A stretch of 64,000 bases of DNA from Vespula vulgaris. Its lineage: Eukaryota; Arthropoda; Insecta; Hymenoptera; Vespidae. This document shows positions 49,767-61,187 of the stretch, one piece after another. The first letter of the stretch is position 1. Every line of letters starts with the position of its first letter. Under the pieces are notes generated by a model that was not told where the DNA came from, made no database searches, and was given only the letters and a program-made list of their open reading frames with translations. The position numbers and the translations under genes are program-made. The DNA lies in assembly GCF_905475345.1 (NCBI RefSeq), contig NC_066595.1, forward strand, positions 616,501 to 680,500. The letters run 5' to 3'.

Positions 49767-52700
49767 CCTTCTTTTTTCACGCTTCACTCGTAAATTCGAC
49801 CGAATAATCGAATCTCCAGATTCGTAATCGCACGACTTTTACGTTTCGAAACTTTCGGAAAACTTCTGTCAGCGGATTATTCCTGAATTCTTCCAAGTAT
49901 TTCGTACAAGTTTCAAGAGTCGAACAGTCGTTTGGAATTCCGAGTACAAAGGAGGCGTATCCTTGCTTGAGAACCGTCGAGGTTCTTTATTTGAAAATGA
50001 CGTTCGAATATTAAACACGCGAAATGCAAGGAGAAAGAGAGCGTGGTAGTTCGGCTCAACGCGTTTATTTAAAAAATATTTGCCAAAGAGCTGGGATGGA
50101 GATCGGAGGGACGATTGCTTCTTCTTTGAAATCCGTTACCCGCGAATCATTGAAGACGAAGTGTACAGAAGCCACGTGCCGCGACTCGCTTTATTCCTTG
50201 CCTTTCAAAGGACCTCCGAGGTTTATATTATAGACGTAGCCTTGTAAAGCGCGTTTATTTTCGCGTGTATACCCACCGTACGAACTTTCTCTTGTCTTAA
50301 TTATGAATTTATACTTTTAAATTTAATCGCTTTATCACGGTAAACCTTGGACTTTCATCGCTTCGAAAATATTCATTCAAATATTTCATTCCCACGATCA
50401 TTAAACAGTGATATTTTCGATAAAGTTAGATTAGATATTCTACGACACTCGGAATCGTCGATCGATAACTAACATCGATTTGAATACTTCGTTATGAGAG
50501 AAAACATATAAAGATCTATGTATAAAATATGCGTGTACGTACGATCTAAGATCGAGATAATATCTTCTATCTATGGTCGACGAGAAAGTTGAAAGACGAG
50601 TGTTGGTGTTACGAAAAAAAAAAGGAAGAACAAAAACAAAAAATAAAAAAGAGAAAAGCAAAGAAGAAAAAAATGAGATTCCTTCGATCGTATCCTATCG
50701 TAATGTTAATGATAAATCTCCGATGGTGAGTTATACGAGTTGAAATTAAATTGGATGTAGTACCATCGTAAATCTCGGGATTCTAATAAGTTACGGAGTT
50801 CGAGTTGTCGTTCCGCGTTGTCTACTTGAAAACTTCTGAAGCAAGAAATTATTATGGTAAATTGGATGAGCACGGGCACGGGCATGGGCATGGGCACGGC
50901 CACGGGCACGACGGGCACGGGCGCCCACGCGCAAGAAAAGACAAAATAAAGATGGAGAAAAATGGGGTAATATAGGGTGGCAAGAACGGGAAGGTGAAAG
51001 AGTAGGAAAAAAAGTGGTCTGAAGGAGGCCGAAATTAAAATGCACAGTTTTACGTTGAAGACCGTATAGGTTGGTATATCGTTCGTGAAAAGCCTCGGAA
51101 CTACGGATTTAGAAAGTTTTCATCGGCGTTACGAGTAATAACGAGAATTGTTAGTTGTTTCCTCGCTTGATATTGCCCTCGCGAATCGAGGCCGAGCAAA
51201 TTTCTTGGCAAACTAAACATCTCGTCGATTTATCACCGATATCGATACGATGAATTAATTATTAATATTGCCGACGCAAATACCGATTGTAAATCCGATA
51301 TTATTCTTTTGTCGAGCGATACGATAATACGATTGTATTAAAAACAAAAAAAAAAGGAAAGAAAAAAAAAGAGGCCGTCTCGGCGATGACGAAATAGATT
51401 AAATAATTTCGTAGTACGTAACTTAATTAAACGATCAATTCCGGTCGCCTCCATATGGACGATATATTCAGCGGTGAAATTTGAATATCGTCCGACTAAA
51501 GGACACTCTGACAGAAACGGTAAATTACCCGTGGGAGCTTTTCCACACGTAAAATGGGTATTTAATTAATTGTTAACTAACGAACGGTTTTGTCGTATAC
51601 CGTATATCTTTTCTCCCTTTTTTTTTCTCTTTTGTTAAAAATACCTGAACGTATATGGCCATCTTGAATAAAATGTTTCGTCGATCCAATCTCGCTGTTC
51701 CTTTTATTACGTTAGCTAATCAGTCAACAAATCTGATTCGTATCAATCGACGTGCACGGTGTTTAAATGAAAAAAAATCGGACGAGACTGCAAGGCAGCT
51801 GTTGCTTCGAACGTAAATTTCTCAGGCTGCATAATTAAACGCACGGCTGGTGATAGCAAATAAAACTCTGCAGTACTGCGGCCAAATGAAAGAAACTCGT
51901 ATTAAATGCGCGAGCACAGATGGTGCAAAGAATCGACGTTGAGGCGAACGTCCGCTCGCCTATTATTATATTATCGAAGCAAACGTGACAGATTCAAAAG
52001 GTCGTGACCTTGGGAGGGCGAATGACAGTTCGAAGAAATCGAAGAAAAAGAGATCAAGTTGGTTAAGAAATGATCGAGTAGTTAGTCAGCCCTTTCTAAG
52101 CGATCAATCACCCTCTCGCGTTCTGGCTTCTCTTAGATAAAAGATTCGAAATGGAAACTTGTGCTCGTTGGTTTCAAAAAATCGATGAAAGATTATTTAA
52201 TCCTTTCAGTATTTCGTTGGAAACGACGCGTCCACGATTGACGACCGTGCGAGGAATGCTTGAACAAAAAATGTCAAAAAATGCTTCTTATAAATGATTC
52301 TTATAAGAAAATGGATAAATAAATAAACAAAATAAAAAAATCCTAATACATTCGACGGTTAGATATTTCTGGCACAAAATATAAAAATCATGAGTCTTCG
52401 AAGCTTACGTTGGAGAGCTTCCAACTAAAACTACCGGAAAGATGTAGCCGAGGAGTTATGCAACAGTTATCCGAGGCGAAATTGATTACTTTTTAGTAAT
52501 AAAGAAGAAACGCGAGCGTTTCTGATTTTGTTTAAACGAACGAAAACAAGAAAAAAGAGAGGAGAAAGAAAACAAAGGACAAAAACATTTCTGCAAAAAG
52601 AAAAAGAAAGAAAAACAAGAAAAATTCCTCACTTCCACGTTTAATGCGTCGAACGTGATCGTCCGAAGAGAATACTTTCTTTGATTTTTCATCGAAACAG

Positions 52701-53125
52701 TAGCCAGGAACTTAAATAGCTAAGAGAGGATGGAAACGAAGAAACTCCTCGTAGAGAACGAGGATAGTCCTTTTCTCCTGGATATCGTTAAGTGTATGTG
52801 CCACGTTTAATTTCGCAGGCAAATGAAAAGTTTCACGGGAACTGTAGCAGATGCTCCTCCTTTCCTACTGGCCAGCACTCGAGCCTTCGAGGCTTTCTTG
52901 CAGGACGTAGGTACACTCCTCTTTTCTCCTTCGCTTTCTACTATCTCGTATGCGAATTTCAACGGCGAATAGTCGTATCGTGATACGGAGAATAGATGAG
53001 GAAGATAGGAAAGTAGATAAAGAAGGATAGTAATTACGTTTGCAGAAAATTGCTAGGATCTTATCGAGTTGAATTATCGAAGCAGTTAAGAAAAAATTTG
53101 ACTGCTATCGAAATGAACGACGAGA

Positions 53126-53171
<46 letters not shown>

Positions 53172-53685
53172 TCTTTCTCTCTGCTCGTCTCTGGAAGAGA
53201 TCACAGAGTGCGTAGCTTCTCGTCGTAGTAATTAGTTGGAGAAGCCAAGCGAAACTCAAACGGCAGGAAATGTGTTCTTCGCCTATACGGCAATACGATT
53301 TATCGATTTCTCCTCTTTCGTCCTTATCATCCTCCTCCCACGTTGACTGTAAATGTCCACGAAAATCCTTTAATCCCCCGATTGGTATCCGACGCGATGT
53401 AATGCGACAAAAGCGAAGGATTTTGTCGGTGGGAAGAGTGAAAAAAGAAAGAAAAAAAAAAAAGAACAAAAAAAGAACAAAAATCATATGATTACAGAAT
53501 CGGATTAACTCCGGATAGCAACGTTTGGGTAGGCGCATGGTGGATAGGTTTTCTGGCAGCTGCAGTTATTTGCTTTGTTATCGCGATACCGCTTCTGGCA
53601 TTTCCTCCAGCTTTACCGGGTACGACGACAAATTTCAAACTTACCTATAACCATTACAGGGATCACTTTTTGCCGATGTGCTTTT

Positions 53686-53733
<48 letters not shown>

Positions 53734-54385
53734 CTCTCTCTCTCTCTCTCTCTCTATCAAAGTAACTTTTAATATCGTTTTTCTATCAATGCGAATCGGC
53801 AAAAGTGATTCTCGTGAAAAGATCGCCAACAGTCGTGACACTCCGATCGTTTTCTTTTTCAGGTTCGGAAGAATTGGCTAAAGAGAGAGTATCCGAGGCA
53901 CACGCGAAACCAAACAAATCCTCGGCTCGTGAACCTGGAGAGGCCTTTTCGAAAATTCGCGAACTACCACGTGCCATGACGGAATTGCTGACCAATCCTG
54001 CGTTCTTCATGCTAAACTTGGCGGGTGCCAGTGAGGGCTTGCTTATAGCAGGTTTCGCTGCTTTCCTACCAAAACTGATCGAAAATCAATTTAGCGTCAA
54101 CGCCAGCTCAGCCGCGTTATTGATGGGTGAATACATTTTGCATTTGCTTTTTTTTCTCCCATCCTTTTTTCTTCTCCCTCCCCATACTCCCCCTTCATCA
54201 TCAACACCACCCCCCAAAAAAAAAGAAAAAAAAAACAAAAAATATGGGGGAAAAAAAAAGAAACGCAACATTCGCACGACGCGAATCCTTTTCGCTAAAC
54301 CGTCAACTGCAAAGGCACAGCAATTTTATATCGACGAGCGATCAAAACGCTATTATAACTTTTTACCTTGATCACCGGATGTCAA

Positions 54386-54431
<46 letters not shown>

Positions 54432-56516
54432 ATCGCTGTTTTTACTCCGCTTAACGACGCTCCTTCTCATCCTTTGTTTCAGGATTGGTGACGGTGCCCG
54501 CTGGCGGTGGTGGCACGTTCCTCGGTGGTTATTTGATAAAACGTTTGAATTTATCTTGCTCCGGTATTTTGAAATTCTGTCTCTTCTCCACGGCCGCTTG
54601 TATAGTATTCACCCTCTGTTTTGCACTGAGCTGTCCGAATTTGAATTTCGCCGGACTCACCGTACCTTATCATTCTCTTACAAAGTACGTATCTCTTGAG
54701 ATTCTTGTGTTATACTTGTAAAATCAGAAAGAAAAAAAAAAGAAAAGAAAAGAAATAATTTCATTCGGTTCGATTTACTTTCGAGTTATTTATAACCGCG
54801 TTTTCTGTGTTATCGGAAATTTATTTTTGTTTCCTTTTTTCGACATAAAAAAATTGAATGCTTCGGCATATATATTTCGATTGGCCAGTTAGTCGCGTTT
54901 TTGGACCATGAAAATTTTTTGTCCATCCTCTCGAAACTCGACGTAATTTTATTTATCCGTAAGCTAAAAGTAAAGCGTCGCATCAAATTTTCCGGAATAG
55001 CGCGCACGGCCAACGTTAAAATCGATTTCGCAGGAGCCCCGGAGAGAATCGCGGCGACGCGACTTAAAATACCTGACTATTCGATTACCGTCAGATTCAA
55101 TTAAGATTTACTACAACGTACGCCGGGAGGTTGTCATTTTCATTAATCGTTCGCAAGAGATACTTATAATAACCGAGGCCCTTATACGGGTCGCGTTATC
55201 TTTGAAAAAGCGCTTTTTCCTATTTTTATTCCTTTTTTTCCTTTTTAATGTATCACCTACATTACAGAAAATCGTTATCGTTGGAAGACTCTTGCAACAG
55301 TGCCTGCGGATGCTCTAGGTCGGAATTTAATCCTATTTGCGGCATCGATGGACTGACTTATTACTCACCGTGCCACGCTGGATGTTATCAGGAAATATCG
55401 ATGAACGACGTCAAAGTAAGTCGAATCTATATCTTGCAGATAATAACGAAATAATTTTATTAAAATTTAATCGACCGATCGTTCGAATTTAATCGGTCGA
55501 TCGATCGCGTTAAGAAAACGTACGAGTTTCTACGTCGAAGTAAAAAAAAGAGGAATTTACATGTTGACAGGTGTACGCGGATTGCAGTTGCATTCAGGGT
55601 ACGGCCAAAACTTTGACGATGTTAAATAGCAACGAGAACGTCACTTACGAAGCCGTAAACACGACCTGCACAAGCACCTGTTCTTATCTTTGGCTCTTCG
55701 TCGTCCTCGCTTTTTGTAACATGTTCGTAACCTTTCTCTGTACGATGCCGGCTCTATCCTCGACCCTCAGAGTCGTACGCGACGATCAGAGATCTTTCGC
55801 TCTTGGTATACAATGGATAAAGGTTCGAATTCTGGGCACGATACCTGCCCCGATGGTGTTTGGCGCGCTCATCGACGAAACTTGCATCCTGTGGCAAGAG
55901 AATTGCGATGGAAGAGGGGCCTGCCTCGTCTACGATAATTATTACATGAGCAGGTTCGTCTCTGGTTCGTAACAATCGATTCGTTCGACGTATTGCTTCT
56001 CTTGAAACTTTACTTGACCGAAAGGGATCTCGAAATATCGAAAACTGCTAAAGGAACGTAGACGTATCTATAAACTATACGATATACTTTTGCATTTCTC
56101 CGCGAAAGTAGCAGGTATCACAACTCCCCCGAGGATAAGAACATAAAACCGAATGTTTCCACTTTGGTGTATCGGGTCCTTCTGTAAAATGTAACAAAAC
56201 TCGACGTGACCTTTTGACAGAACCAATCCAATGTATCCGATATGATCGAACGAAAGGAGAAACAGAGCAACCGTGTTCATCGATTATCCGTATCTGTTTC
56301 AGCTACATGCTGGCACTGGCTTTTATCGGCAAAGCCGCCTCTCTCCTTTTCTTTTTCTTAGCCTGGTGGAGTTACATTCCTCCGGTAAGCAAGACGATCG
56401 GTCCAAATTCTCGACAGGAAGCCACTGCCGGTGCAAATATATCATTGGTGCCAAACGACCCCTCCAACGATCTTCAACTAACACCAGCCACGATCACTCC
56501 TATGATGGATGCATAG
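44589..56516 (+). CDS. Oatp74D: Organic anion transporting polypeptide, SLCO4 / Oatp74D type
   Basis: A plasma-membrane carrier of large amphipathic anions and steroids; in Drosophila Oatp74D is the ecdysone importer. Exons are 44589-44808, 47380-47548, 47871-48012, 48085-48265, 48350-48452, 53498-53619, 53863-54126, 54483-54684, 55268-55415, 55571-55953 and 56303-56516, all GT-AG with matching phases. Translation from the internal ATG at 44604 gives 710 residues; with the upstream exon at 34720-34776 it is 731. Residue numbers here use the longer form. The sequence shows WFWFRP-YLQKF before the first membrane helix, the VNGFVNVVITTIERRFGL segment, and the family signature NVWVGAWWIGFL (296-307). 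It also has the VTVPAGGGGTFLGG helix and a cysteine-rich Kazal-like extracellular loop (about 490-580, with PICGIDGLTY). Twelve membrane helices are expected. The closest human relatives by motif are SLCO4A1/4C1. Intron 48453-53497 is 5 kb. Confidence 0.95.
45369..45392. repeat. (AG)12 microsatellite in an Oatp intron
   Basis: Pure AG tract in the intron between 44808 and 47380. Confidence 0.93.
45670..45699. repeat. (GTTC)n tetranucleotide repeat in an Oatp intron
   Basis: About seven GTTC units in tandem, following GTGC units. Confidence 0.9.
50871..50922. repeat. GGGCAC/GGGCAT hexanucleotide minisatellite
   Basis: About eight G-rich hexamer units (GGGCAC, GGGCAT, GGCCAC variants) within the large Oatp intron. 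Runs of three G at about 6-bp spacing could form a G-quadruplex on the plus strand. Confidence 0.88.
53126..53182. repeat. Interrupted (TC)n microsatellite
   Basis: CT blocks separated by TTTC, about 315 bp upstream of the Oatp exon at 53498. Confidence 0.92.
53687..53757. repeat. (TC)n microsatellite, longest in the window
   Basis: Seventy bases of TC repeat with a single GTTT interruption, filling much of the 243-bp Oatp intron 53620-53862 and contributing to its pyrimidine tract. Confidence 0.95.
54145..54260. other. Homopyrimidine-homopurine inverted repeat in an Oatp intron
   Basis: GCTTTTTTTTCTCCCAT near 54147 is nearly the reverse complement of ATGGGGGAAAAAAAAAG near 54244. C-rich and A-rich sequence lies between. 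The intron RNA could fold into a long hairpin. Confidence 0.6.
54389..54428. repeat. (GA)20 microsatellite in an Oatp intron
   Basis: Pure GA tract 54 bp upstream of the exon at 54483. Confidence 0.95.
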
Positions 56517-56584
56517 ATTAACATCCGATGCGATATGAGAAGAATATCATCGACAAATTCGAGCACGCTTGCGTGCAAGCTAAT

Positions 56585-56590
56585 AATAAA
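56585..56590 (+). promoter_or_regulatory. Proximal poly(A) signal of the Oatp gene
   Basis: AATAAA 68 bp after the stop codon. A more distal AATAAA at 57675-57680, after about 1.1 kb of T- and A-run-rich sequence typical of 3' UTR, could be an alternative end. Confidence 0.5.
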
Positions 56591-59049
56591 TGTGATAACA
56601 TTTTCTACGAAACGCGCTGCGAGTTGATACTTGCGATAATCTCAATTCGTATTTTACGTCGTCTAAGCTCTTATTTCCTTTAAAAATCGTTATTGTCCTC
56701 TTTCGAACATTTATATTTTTTCTCTTTTTTTTTTTTCATTTTCCATTTTTTTTTCTTTTTTTTACATATGTATATAAAGTTATTTCGACGAATATATCGT
56801 CCTCGATGATCGGTGATCGTGACTCAGCGGACTCGTTAAGCTCGCAATAAGGGTAGGATACTTGTGCAGTGTACAAAATATCTATCTATCGCCTTACGAA
56901 CCACGAAACATATCCCTTCAACTATACTTCTTTTTTTCTTGTTTCCTTCAACTTTACACGATGCACGCGATATCGATATACAACGTGCTCTTCAAAGCTC
57001 TCGGCCGTTTCCCTGTATCGACCGAATTTAAAGAAGATCTTTCGAAGCGAGCGATCTAAAAAATAGATCTTTCATTACGTCGATCTCATCGTAAATATTA
57101 TGCGTTGCGAATTCGACGATGCGGTATCCGCTTTCTGCTAAAGCTTCTTCACTGCCGGTATTTGAATCGTTCCACGATTATTAAAAAAAAACATTGGAAC
57201 AAATAATGTTAAAAACCTCGGTGAAGGAGGTTACTAAAAAAAAAAGAAAAGAAAATTAATCACTCGTTAACATTGGAGGATTACCGGATTGCAGAATACA
57301 TCGCGCAAGTGCACTTGTAATATTTCTAATACTCGTTAATCGATAGCTCAAGATCGATCGATTTTCGACTTTCCTACCGTAGTACCAATCTGTATTGACA
57401 AATAATACGTACTGAATGTTACCAAAAAAAAAAAAAGGAGAAAAAGGGAAAAGAAGAAATAAAGAAAAAAAAAAAAAGAAACTATATATTACGAATGTTT
57501 GTACTATTCATCGCAAAGTGCAAAGTGATATTTACGCTTAAGTAATTAGCCACTATTACAGTGCTTGGATAAAAAAAAAAAGAAAGAAAAGGAAAAAAAA
57601 AACAATAGAAATCGTATAGCGTTTAACCCGTAAATGGTGTCGACGAAACTCAATGTCACATTTTTACCCTTTGTAATAAAGATTTGTAATCCGACGATGT
57701 ATACTTTCTCTGCGTGGACGACGTGTAAACGATTTTATATTAATATGTATTAATATAAAAGTACGATGCACGCGTCGCGAATACAAAGTTTCACATCCGT
57801 TGTTTGTATTACGTAAGATGGAAAAAATCAAATCGATGTGCAAAATGATACGTTATCGTATAAGGTGTTTCACATTTTTCTACGTTTATATCCGAGAGAT
57901 TACTCTCGTTACCCTTGGGGTGTTATTACTCGTCTTTGAATGATCGTTGCTCTCTTGTTAAGAGAAATACGCTCGATTGTAGATACACGTACGCGTACGA
58001 CGTTCGATAGAAAAATGTCGTCATATCGTCGTCGATTCGATGAAAACGCTCGTGAGAATAGCTCGATTATAGGTACTTATTTACCTAGCTACATATGGAT
58101 ATGTATATAAAGATAGCGATAGCTTCGTTCAATTTCTCTTCGATTCGATTCTTTATCGTACGAATTTATTATCGATTTATAATTGAAATTATTTTTGTTA
58201 TTTACGAGCAATCGAGGTGTACACGATACGAGCGTTATATGTGTTACGAATAAAGAGATTGTAAGCTGTGTTATACACCATACCTTTTTAACCTTCTCCC
58301 CGATCAAAAAGAAAAAAAAAAACTAACCGAGATATCAATTCAATAGGAATATCAAGATGTGACTATAAAAAATGATTCATTGCCAACAATGTGACCTTTT
58401 ACAATCGTTGTAAACATTATCGATCGTCTTATCTAACGATCCGTATACAACTTCGTTTTAAAATCGAGAGACTCGACCTTTTTCTGATGACGCATCGAAA
58501 AAAAAGATTTCCTAGAGTCTAGTTTCTAATGGGAAGACCTTTACAACGTCTGTCACAGTGTATCGACGAGTTAATGAAATAATTGTAAAATCGAGTAAAA
58601 GCAGGAAACACTTTCAAAGTTAGGACGTATTGCCTTAAGATTGGCTACACCGATATCGGTATCTAAAGCCTTTCCAAATATTTGCATCGATATTATAGAA
58701 AAATGTCAAATATGATCGGCATTATAGAAAAATACGACAAATCCATTAAAGGATCTCGTTATTCGATAAAACGAGTTATCGTCGTGCGAGGAAGCAGTAT
58801 CAAATTAAGCTAGATTATATCCAAGAACTTGAAGATTCCATCGATCGTTTTTTTATTGTTCGATACGTTATTTACACGAAATCGAAACGTTTACACGTGC
58901 ATACAAAAGAATGCATATATCGGGCAGGAATATTATTTTCTTTCTTTCCGAGAAGAAAAATCAAAGATGCGAAGAAACGATAAATGAACAGGTGGATTAG
59001 ATAAGAGTATAAAATGTACATGGTGAAATACGATAAGGATTTGTACGCT
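56591..59049. other. Oatp 3' flank and intergenic interval
   Basis: AT-rich sequence with several A or T homopolymer runs and no recognisable exon. The part up to about 57.7 kb could be a long Oatp 3' UTR ending at the AATAAA at 57675. The rest is intergenic DNA upstream of the peritrophin promoter. Confidence 0.5.
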
Positions 59050-59085
59050 TATAAAAGTAGGCTTTGTTCCTTGGTATCGTCAGTT
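59050..59085 (+). promoter_or_regulatory. TATA box and arthropod initiator of the peritrophin-like gene
   Basis: TATAAAAG at 59050-59057 lies 32 bp before the A of a TCAGTT initiator (59080-59085), the exact arrangement of arthropod TATA/Inr core promoters. Transcription would start at about 59082, giving a 68-base 5' UTR before the ATG at 59150. TATA promoters of this kind usually serve tissue-restricted, strongly expressed genes. Confidence 0.75.
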
Positions 59086-59149
59086 AAAGGAATCGTATTG
59101 GAGAAGCAAATACTCGCGAGAAAAGGGTCAAGCAATCAGGTACCTCAAG

Positions 59150-59907
59150 ATGAAAGGTAAAATATATTTCCATCAAAATTGTCCAAATCGATCGTTATTT
59201 TGGAAAATTGTTTACATTGTCTTTGAACTGAACTTTGAATATTAGGAGGATGGTACATGGTAATTACGGTCATGGTGGCTGCATTGACCATTATTACGGC
59301 TCATGACACGGTGATAACGCCAATACCAACGGAATGTCCCATAAAAGACTCTCCCAACCGCACTGTCCACTTGCCGCACGAGACGGATTGTACTAAATTC
59401 TACAAATGTAATCATGGTCAGAAGGTCGAGATGATCTGTCCAGAAATGAACGACAAAGGAGACAGACTGCACTTCAATCCTAGATTACAAGTTTGTGACT
59501 ACCCAGAGAATGCTGGTTGTACATCCTCGACGAAAAATCCTACCCCATCTGTACCTACTAAACCTACCCCTCCAACCGAACCTACCAAACCTACCCCTCC
59601 GACCGAACCCACCAAACCTACCCCTTCGACCGAACCTACCAAACCTACCAAACCTACTGAACCATCTAAACCTACCCCTCCGACCGAACCAACACCTGTA
59701 CCTACCCCATCTCAACCGACTTGCTCCGAGGATGGTGTCGGTCATCCTCATGAATGCTCTTGCGAAAAATATTATCTCTGCAAAAACGGCGACCTCGTTC
59801 TTCGAAGATGTCCCAACGGTCTTCACTGGAATGACCTAGCAAAAAAATGCGATAAAGCTGTCAAAACGAGTTGCATCAAAGACAAAACTTTGCAATGGTA
59901 TTATTAA
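59150..59907 (+). CDS. Secreted chitin-binding protein with two peritrophin-A domains
   Basis: A 222-residue secreted protein expected to bind chitin in the peritrophic matrix or cuticle. Exon 1 (59150-59156) encodes only Met-Lys and one base. Exon 2 (59246-59907) has an acceptor ATATTAG and holds the rest. Residues 7-21 form the hydrophobic core of a signal peptide. The first CBM14/peritrophin-A domain has six Cys (33, 51, 57, 67, 86, 94) with the FYKC motif. A Pro/Thr/Lys/Glu-rich linker (about 96-160) of PTEPTKP-like repeats follows, probably O-glycosylated. The second CBM14 domain carries Cys 162, 175, 181, 191, 204 and 212 plus an extra Cys at 173 (ECSC). A tiny first exon ending inside the signal peptide is usual for insect peritrophins and cuticle genes. 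The start is fixed by the TATA/Inr and the splice phase. An in-frame Met at 59257 would shorten the signal peptide. Confidence 0.92.
59545..59705 (+). repeat. In-frame 27-bp tandem repeat coding the Pro/Thr linker
   Basis: CCTACCAAACCTACCCCTCC-GACCGAA-type units repeat several times with point changes, encoding PTKPTPPTE modules. Some units are shortened (PTKPTKPTEPSKP), typical of repeat length variation. Confidence 0.88.
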
Positions 59908-60030
59908 TTCGTTTAAGTGACTAAGAACATATAGAGCATGGTATAGTAATGTTTTTAATTACTTACGTTCTTATTATGAAAACATAAGAGAAAGTTGTAT
60001 TAATCAAAAATATAAATAACAATATCAGCA

Positions 60031-60036
60031 AATAAA
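60031..60036 (+). promoter_or_regulatory. Poly(A) signal of the peritrophin-like gene
   Basis: AATAAA 124 bp after the stop codon. Confidence 0.6.
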
Positions 60037-60109
60037 CATCGTATCGACGATGTCGACAAAAAGTTTAGCATAAGTATCGATTGATTCGGATAACGAAATT
60101 AATAAAAGC

Positions 60110-60122
60110 GGGGGGGGGGGGG
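60110..60122. repeat. Poly-G run (13 G)
   Basis: Thirteen consecutive G residues in AT-rich DNA, just beyond the peritrophin poly(A) signal. It could be true sequence or a length-uncertain assembly spot. Confidence 0.9.
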
Positions 60123-61103
60123 AGATATAAATATAAATTCGATAATGTCAATTTTATCGTTAAATCAAAAGCACGCTTTTATATTGCAACGACAAGATTA
60201 TTTCTTACCGATGATACAAGTCGATAAAACAGTTACTTCTCGTATCGTCATTTAGCGACATCTGTCATTACTCAAGCACGACTAAAGTATCACGCGATAA
60301 CAAGTATCACACTTTTTGTTTTTCTGCAGAACCATATCAATAAAAGATTTGTAACATTAATGATTTTATCGTATCTAACATCTGACTTTTTTATTGCTAT
60401 CTACGTTGTTGTAAGAAAGAAACATCGAATTATCGATAAACATTGGAAGAAACAGAGATTAGCGTAATTCTTTTCTTTATTTTTTTTTTTTTTATTTTTT
60501 TTCAATTCGCAAATATCATTCTAATCATCGCAGGTATCGTTTAAATACCGCACGAATATCTTAATTATTACATGACAAGATTTACAAGGACGATAACAAT
60601 TTGGATTCGACTATATAATTCTTGGACGTACAATTATTACCGAGCGTACGGACGAAAAGTGGAATTTAACTTTAAAGATGGCGCACGTTATTTCAGATAT
60701 TTATCTGGTTGTAGAAAAGAGTTATAATTTGTTTAATATTCGAATATCCTGCTTGGTGATTCGTTGATTATATAAATTATTCGTCGAATCGGGGCATCCT
60801 CTGTACATTGCAGCTTAACATCAACACGGACATTAGTGATATCCTCTTTGTCGTTATTTATAATATTTACAAAAGTTATAGAGAGATAATGCAATAACGA
60901 TCCAACGATCGTTTCGCTTATACAGGAATTATTATTATCGTATAGACTACACGTTCCACGTGACGTTAAAAATCATGAAAGAAAGAAAGAAAGAAAAAAT
61001 TCACGTTAAAACGGTACGAGATATCGGATATTGTACGAAATATATTTATCGATAAACTTTCATAAATGTTATTATACTGAATATCGTTAAACACATACAA
61101 CGA

Positions 61104-61175
61104 GGCCTCTTGGTCTAGGGGTATGATTCCTGCTTTGGGTGCAGGAGGTCCCGGGTTCAAATCCCGGAGGGGCCC
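61104..61175 (+). tRNA. tRNA-Pro (anticodon TGG)
   Basis: The 72-base sequence folds as a complete cloverleaf. The acceptor stem is GGCCTCT with AGGGGCC (one T-G wobble), the D-arm is TGGTCTAGGGGTATGA, and the anticodon stem CCTGC/GCAGG has loop TTTGGGT. The anticodon TGG (61136-61138) reads CCA and other CCN codons. The T-arm is CCGGGTTCAAATCCCGG. The internal B box GGTTCAAATCC is at 61154-61164. There is no intron, and CCA is not encoded, as expected for eukaryotes. Confidence 0.98.
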
Positions 61176-61180
61176 GATTA

Positions 61181-61187
61181 TTTTTTT
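61181..61187 (+). terminator. RNA polymerase III terminator of tRNA-Pro
   Basis: Seven T residues beginning 6 bp after the tRNA 3' end. Confidence 0.85.

Larger units (their letters stand above)
48453..53497. other. 5-kb Oatp intron
   Basis: This is the largest intron within the main transporter exons. It has GA and TC tracts (about 48638-48662, 49735-49761, 53126-53182) and a GGGCAY minisatellite (50871-50922). An exon-like open stretch at about 52819-52970 follows a plausible acceptor, but it does not resemble Oatp and is not needed to keep frame. Confidence 0.6.
59908..61103. other. Intergenic AT-rich interval
   Basis: It holds the peritrophin 3' UTR (AATAAA at 60031-60036), a run of 13 G (60110-60122), T and A homopolymers near 60470-60500, and no exon. 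An AAAGATGGCGC sequence lies near 60676. Confidence 0.55.

Noticed and set aside
52819..52970. Exon-like open stretch after TTTCGCAG inside the large Oatp intron
   Set aside because: Not similar to Oatp, not needed for frame, and the flanking exons join perfectly without it.
59485..59839. Two long Arg/Gly- and Leu/Pro-rich frames opposite and overlapping the peritrophin linker
   Set aside because: They are shadows of the coding tandem repeat in other frames.
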